Below, in pieces: positions 1 through 5,852 of a stretch of DNA of 9,983 bases. Location of the stretch: positions 1 to 9,983 of the forward strand of contig CAIOZP010000285.1 of NCBI GenBank assembly GCA_903862805.1, read 5' to 3'. A program made the position numbers and the translations under genes. Positions within the stretch are counted from its first letter, which is position 1, and each line of letters starts with the position of its first letter. Origin of the DNA: an uncultured Fibrobacterota bacterium (GTDB lineage: Bacteria; Fibrobacterota; Chitinivibrionia; Chitinivibrionales; CAIOZP01). The notes beneath the pieces are model-generated. The model was given only the letters and a program-made list of their open reading frames with translations. It searched no databases and was not told the DNA's origin.

Positions 1-396
1 GAAACAGATCCTGAAATGTGGATCTTCCAAAAGTCCAAGGAACTCGCGTCGTGGAACAGTATAGACAAGGCCGCTTTTCACAACCTCGGCGCTGACCGGA
101 TATTTCGGCTGCTCGAACAGAATCACCTCCGCAAAGAGTTCGCCGGTTCCCACGAGACGTACCACTACCGGCTTTCCCTGATTGTCAGTTTTGTAGAGCT
201 GGACTGCGGCGGTTCCGCAAAGAAAAACAGATTCGCCGTTCTGTCCCTCCATGAAGAGTGTCTCCTTTTTCGAGACGTGCTTCGCACGGCAGATTTCGGC
301 GACCTTCTCCTGTGTTAGTTCCGATGCGTTACGGAAAAACTCTGAGTCTGCAATGTAGTGCCGGACTGCGGCGTTTTGATCAATATCTGTTTTCAT
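1..396 (-). CDS. Crp/Fnr-family transcriptional regulator, N-terminal part (cut by window edge)
   Basis: I translated the minus strand from an ATG at 396: 132 codons stay open to base 1, so the C-terminus lies outside the window. Residues about 18-125 read as a cyclic-nucleotide-binding-type beta-roll, with ETLFMEGQNGESVFL and VVRLVGTGELFAE followed by a helix approach ending PRREFLGLL, as in Crp/Fnr effector domains. The helix-turn-helix expected in the missing half is not visible. The cAMP contact pair of E. coli CRP (Arg-Ser after the GEL motif) appears as VSA at 101-103, so cAMP binding is doubtful; the four-cysteine Fe-S pattern of FNR is also absent. A GGAAG ribosome site (402-406) lies 5 bases before the ATG. 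The gene is divergent from the ECF sigma operon and shares its 157-base control region, so it may act there (inference). The family call is good; the ligand is unknown. Confidence 0.85.
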   Translation of the reverse strand, partial: MKTDIDQNAAVRHYIADSEFFRNASELTQEKVAEICRAKHVSKKETLFMEGQNGESVFLCGTAAVQLYKTDNQGKPVVVRLVGTGELFAEVILFEQPKYPVSAEVVKSGLVYTVPRREFLGLLEDPHFRICF

Positions 397-451
397 ATTC
401 ACTTCCGTCTGAATTGTGGCCAAACTTAAAACCAATTGTCCGAAATTTTAT

Positions 452-480
452 GGAACTTTTGCCCCAGTTACATCGTCGAA
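452..480 (+). promoter_or_regulatory. Candidate ECF-sigma (RpoE-type) autoregulatory promoter
   Basis: GGAACTT at 452-458 and GTCGAA at 475-480 are separated by 16 bases. The known RpoE-class promoter is GGAACTT, about 16 bases, then GTCTAA, so only one base differs. It lies 73 bases before the start of the first gene of an operon that encodes an ECF sigma factor, the usual place for an autoregulated ECF promoter. This rests on sequence match and context; the start of transcription is not known. Confidence 0.6.
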
Positions 481-488
481 TCTATATA
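459..488 (+). promoter_or_regulatory. Possible housekeeping (sigma70-type) promoter overlapping the ECF promoter
   Basis: TTGCCC at 459-464 and TATATA at 483-488 have an 18-base spacer, a fair match to TTGACA/TATAAT. It would give basal expression of the operon at 554 and competes for the same DNA as the ECF-type match. The AT-rich tract makes chance matches likely, so this is tentative. Confidence 0.3.
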
Positions 489-553
489 AATAAAAATCAG
501 GGCATGGATTCTGCGCTGGAAAAAATTTAGTTAGTCCCGCGAAAGGCATCGAA

Positions 554-1093
554 ATGAAACTAAAGAGACTTATTCTTCTGATTGCGTCGATGATGATTCT
601 ACCGGTATGGTCTGCTTTCGCGCAGGATCCGGCAAAGCCCGATCCTCATGGAAACACCGGTAACGGACCGCAGCATTGCGAACAGGGAATGCTCCCCGGT
701 GCAATGATGCCTCCGGTAATGCCTCTTCCCGATAACTCGGAGCTTGCCGGTATTCTTCAGCAGGTGGGTGTGAATCCCGATGCTACCAAGAAAATCCTCG
801 ACATCAACAAAGATTTCACCAAGACCTTCAGCGTGAAAATTATTTCGGTTCAGCGCGAAGATCTTAATCTGAGATCGGAACTTCTCAAGGATCATCCCGA
901 TCTGTCTGCCGTCAAGGAAATTCTCACCCGCAAATCGAAGGTTTTTTCGGAAATCGAGTTTGCACAAATCAAGCGCGACCTTGATATAAAAGACTTGCTG
1001 TCACCGGATCAGTTCGATAAATGGAAATCTATTACGATGCAAAAAATGCACGACCGATTCGGGGAATTCCACAGGCACCAGACATTGCAGTGA
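554..1093 (+). CDS. Periplasmic Spy/CpxP/ZraP-like (LTXXQ) stress or metal sensor protein
   Basis: A 179-residue secreted protein. Residues 1-23 are a clear signal peptide (KLKR, hydrophobic core, then SAFA before Gln24). The mature part begins with a His/Cys/Met/Pro-rich stretch (His32, His41-Cys42, then a GAMMPPVMPLP run), continues with charged helices (about 62-165) and contains LLSPDQFDKW at 148-157, which fits the LTXXQ signature of Spy/CpxP/ZraP/CnrX-type proteins. A second His cluster closes the protein (His166, His173, His175). Family members are all-helical periplasmic chaperones or metal sensors that damp an envelope stress regulator. Here it is first in an operon with an ECF sigma and its anti-sigma factor, an arrangement that recalls CnrX-CnrY-CnrH, so sensing for the anti-sigma is the likely role (inference). 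A GAAAGG ribosome site (541-546) lies 7 bases before the ATG. The metal, if any, cannot be told. Confidence 0.75.
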   Translation: MKLKRLILLIASMMILPVWSAFAQDPAKPDPHGNTGNGPQHCEQGMLPGAMMPPVMPLPDNSELAGILQQVGVNPDATKKILDINKDFTKTFSVKIISVQREDLNLRSELLKDHPDLSAVKEILTRKSKVFSEIEFAQIKRDLDIKDLLSPDQFDKWKSITMQKMHDRFGEFHRHQTLQ

Positions 1094-1614
1094 CAGCGCA
1101 GTTGGATTTTATTTCCGTAAATGACTGGAGCCGCGCTATCGCGGCAACCGAGTCCGGTTATGGAGCGCGTCTGCGTTCAGTCGCTGCAAGGATCTGCGGC
1201 GATGTGCACGGTGCTTGCGATATTGTTCAGGATGTTTTTATGCAGATACTGACAAAAAAACCGAAGTTCCGAGGCGATTCAACTCTTGCCACCTATGTTT
1301 ATCGCATGGTCGTCAACCGTAGCATCGACTACCGCCGCCGTACGAAACGCCGCAGATGGTCAAGCGATGATCTGCTGAATCTTTCGTCTGCCGACACATC
1401 GGAAAAGGTATTCACATCTATGATTCTTGCCAAAGCACTTGAACGCATGAATGAGATATATAAAATTCCGCTGATACTTGCCGACAGCGACGGACTTTCT
1501 TACGGGGAGATTTCCGTGATCATCGGCATACCAATAAACACGGTTCGAACAAGAATATTTCGCGCCCGTGAAAAAATGCGGGAAGAACTTCATTCACTTG
1601 GGGTATTCAAATGA
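1090..1614 (+). CDS. ECF-type (sigma70 family) RNA polymerase sigma factor
   Basis: A 174-residue protein if started at the GTG at 1090. Region 2 spans about residues 20-85, with DIVQDVFMQIL (44-54), FRGDSTLATYVYRMVVN and a basic IDYRRRTKRRRW stretch that would contact the -10 element. Region 4 spans about 115-168, with the helix-turn-helix LSYGEISVIIGIPINTVRTR that reads the -35. Length and two-domain layout are normal for the ECF group. I chose the GTG because it forms a GTGA overlap with the preceding stop. The frame is open back to an ATG at 1021, but that gives 23 extra residues unlike any sigma N-terminus and a 73-base overlap. No good ribosome site precedes either start, so translational coupling is likely. 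The next gene encodes its probable anti-sigma factor. Target genes beyond its own operon are unknown. Confidence 0.9.
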   Translation: MTAQLDFISVNDWSRAIAATESGYGARLRSVAARICGDVHGACDIVQDVFMQILTKKPKFRGDSTLATYVYRMVVNRSIDYRRRTKRRRWSSDDLLNLSSADTSEKVFTSMILAKALERMNEIYKIPLILADSDGLSYGEISVIIGIPINTVRTRIFRAREKMREELHSLGVFK

Positions 1615-2213
1615 ATTCTGTATGTCCGGGAAAACTGATCCTGAGCCGGTATATCGACGACGACGTTTCTTCGGCCGAAAAAGCCGCTATCGAAAAACAC
1701 ATCGCGTCATGTGAAAACAGCCAGAAGATCGTCAGGGAATACGAAACCATTCGCGACATGATGCTCGAATCCGCTTCCGTAGCGACTGATGGCCATGTGC
1801 AGATTTCGCCATACCCCAATTATGCGAAATTACGTTCTCGAAACAGCTTGAATCCGATGGTAAAAGCGGCGGCGCTGATATTTTTCGTCGGGATAAGTGC
1901 TGCAACACTTTTCGCAATTCGGCACAGTCTGGAAAAGGAGATTCTTGTCGCGGTAACAGAATTTTCTCCACACCACTTCACCACGCCACTTTCAGCGCTG
2001 GTCTATTACACAAGTGACGAACCGAAAAGATCCACCCGCATTCCGGTGTCCGGAGCATCACTTAAACCGCTTTCATCACTTCCAACATCAAGCAGCTCTG
2101 TCCGCGTCTCTTATCAAAGCCCATTATTCGGCGATGACGGTTCAGCATACGGATACAGCATAGGAAACGGTTCTGATACATCAATGACCCTTGCGGAAGC
2201 GAACGAACCATGA
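1611..2213 (+). CDS. Membrane anti-sigma factor with incomplete zinc-binding (ZAS-like) motif
   Basis: A 200-residue protein. The N-terminal cytoplasmic part (1-82) follows the anti-sigma zinc-finger pattern: Cys5, a LSRYIDDDVSSAEKAAIEKH helix pair, His30 and Cys34 in the HxxxC motif. The usual last ligand three residues on is Ser37 instead of Cys. One membrane segment follows (about 83-103, MVKAAALIFFVGISAATLF). The roughly 95-residue outer part is rich in Ser/Thr and has no recognised domain. It would hold the sigma factor encoded just upstream at the membrane and release it on a periplasmic signal, perhaps from the Spy-like protein of the same operon (inference). The start ATG overlaps the sigma stop as ATGA, with GGGG (1600-1603) 7 bases before it. 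The missing ligand suggests zinc-independent folding or three-ligand binding. Confidence 0.8.
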   Translation: MNSVCPGKLILSRYIDDDVSSAEKAAIEKHIASCENSQKIVREYETIRDMMLESASVATDGHVQISPYPNYAKLRSRNSLNPMVKAAALIFFVGISAATLFAIRHSLEKEILVAVTEFSPHHFTTPLSALVYYTSDEPKRSTRIPVSGASLKPLSSLPTSSSSVRVSYQSPLFGDDGSAYGYSIGNGSDTSMTLAEANEP

Positions 2214-2515
2214 GCATGCGAAACACCGCCGACAGCCGCATCAGATACAATGATGCATTCAAACGCGAAGCCGTTGCAAAGCTTGCAACCGGAACCATAA
2301 GCGCAAAAGAATTGTCTAATGAACTGGGAATCGATCCGAGCATGCTGTCACGTTGGAAAAACCGGTATGGATGCGAGTCATTCGAATCGGTGTCCGGCAT
2401 TCAGGGCTACGGAGAGAATTCGTTACGGCAGGAGATCGAACACCTTCGCAGCGATGTCGCAACCCTCCGCGAAATTGTTTGCAGGATACTTACCGAAAGG
2501 TATCAAAGGATGTAA
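2210..2515 (+). CDS. IS3-family OrfA-like HTH / leucine-zipper protein, stand-alone and operon-embedded
   Basis: A 101-residue protein, the usual length of IS3/IS911-type OrfA. RYNDAFKREAVAKLATGTIS (12-31) and the helix-turn-helix at 31-51 (ELSNELGIDPSMLSRWKNRY) match the HTH_Tnp_1 transposase fold. The C-terminal helix has a clean heptad pattern: Leu72, Leu79, Leu86, Ile93 with Ile76, Val83, Val90 between, a leucine zipper for dimers as in OrfA. No OrfB/DDE integrase frame, A-rich slippery site or terminal inverted repeats are seen around it. Its ATG overlaps the anti-sigma stop as ATGA, with GGAAG (2195-2199) 10 bases before, so it is translated with the ECF operon. This suggests a transposase half kept as a DNA-binding regulator. 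The alternative is the remnant of an insertion that by chance joined the operon end. A start at Met3 (2216) is also possible. Confidence 0.75.
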   Translation: MSMRNTADSRIRYNDAFKREAVAKLATGTISAKELSNELGIDPSMLSRWKNRYGCESFESVSGIQGYGENSLRQEIEHLRSDVATLREIVCRILTERYQRM

Positions 2516-2521
2516 TTGATG

Positions 2522-2540
2522 GGCGGGGAATTTTCTCGCC
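2522..2540 (+). terminator. Small GC-rich hairpin after the ECF operon
   Basis: GGCGGGG and TCTCGCC can pair (five Watson-Crick and two G-U pairs) around a 5-base loop, 7 bases past the stop of the last gene of the rightward operon. There is no T-run after it, so intrinsic termination is uncertain; it could equally protect the 3' end of the messenger. Confidence 0.25.
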
Positions 2541-2616
2541 AGGCAACTGTTACAACACAGTCTCTCAATCTCACAGAAACAGCCTATGACTTTTGTATTT
2601 ACTGCCATAAATTCTC

Positions 2617-2660
2617 CTTTGTAAATGGCACAATACGAAAGAGTTGTGCCATTTACAAAG
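2617..2660. terminator. 17-bp perfect inverted repeat between convergent operons
   Basis: CTTTGTAAATGGCACAA (2617-2633) and its exact complement (2644-2660) flank a 10-base loop. It lies 101 bases after the stop of the rightward operon and 31 bases after the stop of the leftward one, the position of a shared terminator. The stem is long but AT-rich (6 of 17 G/C) and neither side has a proper T-tract, so it may work with Rho, act as an end-protecting hairpin, or be a protein-binding site. An ATGGCA in the left arm can also pair with TGCCAT at 2603-2608, which allows an alternative fold. Confidence 0.45.
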
Positions 2661-2691
2661 AAATTACGACAGACCCGAAAATAGCAGGAAT

Positions 2692-5139
2692 CTATTTCAT
2701 CTTCTGCAAAGTTCGAATTTCCACAGCAACTGTTGTTGCACTTGCCGCAGCGGAAGTGATTTTTGCTGCGGCGTCCAGAATAGCTATAAACCTTTGAAAT
2801 TTCCTGTCATCATCAGCGCTGATCACTTGTGGAACAACAATTGCATCGCCCGGCGCCATTGCATATTTACGCAAGTTCTGTACCTTCTGAGTAACGACAC
2901 AGCCGCTTGCCTTGATGATGTATGTGTTATCAACGTCAGCATCGTATTTATTACCTCCGGCAAGCTGTATGTAGTCTGCGGCTTTCGTGTGTTCCTTTGT
3001 CAACGCAAATGTAGCCTGATTGAAGACCTCGCCAATAACAGAAACTGTATTTATTGGCTTTGGAACATACAGTGTGTCACCGTTTTCTACAGGAAGATCC
3101 CGAAACTGAATTTCTTTTTCGAAGTCTATTACAACCCTGCCTATTACCGGAGTATTCTGGAGCCTTTCGAGCATTGCCTTATCTTGAGCAAGCATTTCCT
3201 GCATCTTGGCAGCATCTGATCCAGACCCAACGCTTGCCTCTTGAGTCAGAACAAGAATGTCTGCCTGAAGGTTCTTTTCATATTCCTGATTTCTCTTTCG
3301 CTCCAGTAGCTTCACGGATTCCCTCGAGAATACAGCTGCGCACAGAAACGCATCTCTCTTGAATCCACCGGCCTCGTCGATAATGGCTCCAAGAGTTTCA
3401 CCTTCACGGGCGATATAGGTTCCAGGGTAAGTCACTTCGCCGAGAATCGTAACAGCGCGGCTATCTTCCCATCCGAAACGCTGCCGAACAAAGACTCTAT
3501 CGCCTCTCTTAAGCTCAATGTTAGCAGCCGGATCACCTCGCATGGCAGCAGCTACATTGAAATCAATTTTCACAGTGTGAATACTGTCCCCGACAATTTC
3601 GCGGCGATAGAGTTCGCCTTTTTCGGGGCTGGCATTTTCGAGCAAGCCGCCACCCTGAAGAATAAGATCTTTGACTTTCATTTCTGTCATAAGTTGAAAT
3701 GAATCATTGTGCGTTACGCTTCCGCCGATGTAGACGATGTTGTTCGGTTCGAACCAGTTTCTTGGATATACCGCAACAGTATCACCAGCAAGCAGAAGAA
3801 CATTTTCGGCTGAGGATGAATCTGCAAGCATTGTTCCGAGATTGAAGGACAGTAGTTTACTGACCATTGTCGGTGGTGAAGGGCGTTTAATTACGGCGTA
3901 TGTCATACAAGCATCTGGAAGAAGATCTTTCGGTGATTTGATGAGACCCGACACACGAAGTCCTTCCGCAAAGGCAATTTTCCCAGGTCTGGTCACATGC
4001 CCTGTAAGATAAACTGCATTCATATCGGAATGAGAGGACTGAAAAACCCTGACGATATCGCCGTCTTTTATTTCGACGCTTGGAATTTCTCCGGCATTTT
4101 TGATCTTAACGTCTATAGTGGTTTTGCCGGTATCGTTTCCGCTTCTCTCAATCTGAACACGATTGATGAAGGCTGTTGCAGAAAGACCTCCAGCAAGATT
4201 GACAAGATCTTTCAGAGTTGATTTTTCCTTCAGCTCGTAAAAGGCGCTTCTGCGAACGTTGCCCACAATGGCAGCCATTTTCTTTGCCACATTGACAACA
4301 ATAACATCGTTGTTTTTCAGTCTGACGTCGGAGAAATTGTTTCCGGAGAGCAGGAAATCGTAGAGGTCGTATGTTCCGATCATTTTTCCGTCACGTTTCA
4401 GATTGACCGTTCGCAAAGAGGCACTGCGGGTGATGCCACCGGCGAGATAAATGGCGTTGACAATACCTGTAAGCGATCCGGCCGTGTACTGACCAGGCGA
4501 GGCAACTTCACCAACAACGAAAATCTTGATGTCGGTGAGTGATCCTGCCGACACGGAGGCCTTTACACCCTCAATATTCTGGAGCTGACCGGCAATGATG
4601 CCCTGCACAGCCTCGTAGGACTTGCCGGCAACCGGCACCGGACCGACATGCGGTACATTCAGCATTCCGTTCCTGTCAACGGTACAATGCGTTTCCTCGT
4701 TTATGCGACCCCATGTAGTGACAATAATCTCGTCACCGGTTGACACGATATAGTCAGAAGTCATGCCCACGCCCCTGATGGAACTTGAAACCAGATGCGG
4801 TGAACGGAACACGTCATAACCGAAGGGTTTGAGACTGTCAATGAGAGAGTCTGGCGATATTGTGTCTCCACGGGCAATATGATCGTAAATTGATGGGCGT
4901 TCGTTTGGTTGTGTAGTCGCCGCTCCGGCCGAAGATTTTTTTGAAGTATCCGAAGAGGCATTATTGACATTTGCCGAGGTGTCAACGGACGAAGTCGGCG
5001 TACCCTTCTCTTGTGAATATGCAGCTTTTGCCTGTTGTATCATTTCCGGTGTGACCTGAATCCCGCCGATAGTTGTCTGTGCACTTGCGAAGGCCACCAT
5101 GCAAACAGAAATAAAAGTCACTGCGAAAAAACGCTTCAT
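2692..5139 (-). CDS. Outer-membrane polysaccharide export protein, Poly_export plus about six SLBB domains (Wza-like)
   Basis: An 815-residue protein, more than twice the length of E. coli Wza. Residues 1-20 are a signal peptide (SVCMVAFASA before Gln21) with no convincing lipobox. A low-complexity Ser/Thr linker follows (about 45-80). The Poly_export domain is at about 126-206 (DYIVSTGDEIIVTTWG, then RNGMLNVPHVGPVPVAGKS). SLBB-type repeats begin near 206, 288, 376, 468, 563 and 698, each with a GEV/GNV/GHV turn and most with a LAGG-like helix end. A charged helical insert lies at about 603-665. The last 35 residues form an Ala-rich amphipathic helix (FIAILDAAAKITSAAASATT) that may play the part of Wza's membrane barrel helix. 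It should form the periplasmic/outer-membrane channel for an exported glycan. Its ATG overlaps the ftsE stop as ATGA and has GGAG (5147-5150) 7 bases before. No glycosyltransferase is nearby, so the glycan is unknown. Confidence 0.9.
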   Translation of the reverse strand: MKRFFAVTFISVCMVAFASAQTTIGGIQVTPEMIQQAKAAYSQEKGTPTSSVDTSANVNNASSDTSKKSSAGAATTQPNERPSIYDHIARGDTISPDSLIDSLKPFGYDVFRSPHLVSSSIRGVGMTSDYIVSTGDEIIVTTWGRINEETHCTVDRNGMLNVPHVGPVPVAGKSYEAVQGIIAGQLQNIEGVKASVSAGSLTDIKIFVVGEVASPGQYTAGSLTGIVNAIYLAGGITRSASLRTVNLKRDGKMIGTYDLYDFLLSGNNFSDVRLKNNDVIVVNVAKKMAAIVGNVRRSAFYELKEKSTLKDLVNLAGGLSATAFINRVQIERSGNDTGKTTIDVKIKNAGEIPSVEIKDGDIVRVFQSSHSDMNAVYLTGHVTRPGKIAFAEGLRVSGLIKSPKDLLPDACMTYAVIKRPSPPTMVSKLLSFNLGTMLADSSSAENVLLLAGDTVAVYPRNWFEPNNIVYIGGSVTHNDSFQLMTEMKVKDLILQGGGLLENASPEKGELYRREIVGDSIHTVKIDFNVAAAMRGDPAANIELKRGDRVFVRQRFGWEDSRAVTILGEVTYPGTYIAREGETLGAIIDEAGGFKRDAFLCAAVFSRESVKLLERKRNQEYEKNLQADILVLTQEASVGSGSDAAKMQEMLAQDKAMLERLQNTPVIGRVVIDFEKEIQFRDLPVENGDTLYVPKPINTVSVIGEVFNQATFALTKEHTKAADYIQLAGGNKYDADVDNTYIIKASGCVVTQKVQNLRKYAMAPGDAIVVPQVISADDDRKFQRFIAILDAAAKITSAAASATTVAVEIRTLQKMK

Positions 5140-5852
5140 CTGAAAGCTCCATTTAGTTGACCAGTCCCGAACCTCATCGGCTTCAGCGCTGCGCCGCCGC
5201 CGGATGTTAGGGCACCACGTTCAAGATTTATCCGCCTGTAATGGCTGTGTTCAAGAAACCTAAGTTCATGCGTTGACATCACGACCGTTGTTCCGGCAGT
5301 ATTGATATTACGCAGAAGCTGGAAAATATCATCTGCGACAAGTGGATCGAGATTGCCTGTAGGTTCATCGGCGAGAAGAACCAGCGGATCGTTGACCATC
5401 GCCCGTGCTATGCAGACCCTCTGCTGTTCGCCACCAGAAAGGCTCGCAGGATTCTGGACGCATTTGTGACCGATGCCGGTTGCTGCGAGAACCTCGAATG
5501 TGCGACGTTTGACCTGTCGTTCCGACATACCGGCAGCTCTTGCGGCAAACGCGACATTCTCGAACACGTTGCGATCTGTCAGCAATTTGAAATCCTGAAA
5601 AACGATTCCAAGACGTCGCCGCAGGAAAGGGATTTCTCCACGACGGATGTATTTCGCATCATAGCAGAAGACAAATACCTGACCGACACTCGGACGCTCC
5701 TCCATATAGATGTGCTTGAGGAAAGTCGTTTTACCGGCACCGCTCCGTCCGGTAAGAAAAACGAATTCTCCCTTGTCAATAAACAGAGAAACGTCGCACA
5801 GTGCCTGATAATCGCCAGGATAAGATTTGGATACGTGAAGGAATTCGATCAT
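5136..5852 (-). CDS. ftsE: Cell-division ABC transporter ATPase FtsE, without adjacent ftsX
   Basis: A 238-residue ABC ATPase. Walker A is GRSGAGKTT (35-43), the Q-loop VFQDFKLL has Gln86, the signature LSGGEQQR is at 138-145, Walker B is VLLADEPTGNLD (158-169) and the H-loop is STHE (His195). The stretch IPFLRRRLGIVFQDFKLL with the following DRNVFENV is diagnostic for FtsE rather than LolD or MacB. FtsE normally drives FtsX to activate cell-wall hydrolases at the division site, and ftsX normally follows directly. Here the next gene is the SLBB exporter, joined by an ATGA overlap, and the gene before is a methyltransferase, also joined by ATGA. The C-terminal tail (about 212-238, Gly-rich) extends past the usual end. 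FtsX may be elsewhere, or this copy may serve another membrane partner. Family call firm; partner unknown. Confidence 0.93.
   Translation of the reverse strand: MIEFLHVSKSYPGDYQALCDVSLFIDKGEFVFLTGRSGAGKTTFLKHIYMEERPSVGQVFVFCYDAKYIRRGEIPFLRRRLGIVFQDFKLLTDRNVFENVAFAARAAGMSERQVKRRTFEVLAATGIGHKCVQNPASLSGGEQQRVCIARAMVNDPLVLLADEPTGNLDPLVADDIFQLLRNINTAGTTVVMSTHELRFLEHSHYRRINLERGALTSGGGAALKPMRFGTGQLNGAFR

Noticed and set aside
16..530. Rightward open frames of 100 and 90 codons at the left edge
   Set aside because: They are antisense to, or run out of, the Crp/Fnr-type gene on the minus strand, which has a clear domain fold and ribosome site; the rightward products resemble nothing.
1021..1089. Upstream ATG for the sigma factor
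   Set aside because: It adds 23 residues unlike any ECF N-terminus and overlaps the previous gene by 73 bases; the in-frame GTG at 1090 gives a GTGA overlap.
2210..2691. A complete IS3-family insertion sequence
   Set aside because: Only an OrfA-like frame is present. No DDE/OrfB frame follows and the 17-bp inverted repeat at 2617-2660 is a tight hairpin, not a pair of IS ends.
2644..3219. 191-codon rightward frame, Cys-rich product
   Set aside because: It is fully antisense to the end of the SLBB exporter, which has strong domain evidence; no ribosome site or recognisable fold.
5136..5852. LolD or MacB-type transporter ATPase instead of FtsE
   Set aside because: The IPFLRRRLGIVFQDFKLL and DRNVFENV stretches are those of FtsE, and no LolC/E or MacB membrane part is nearby.
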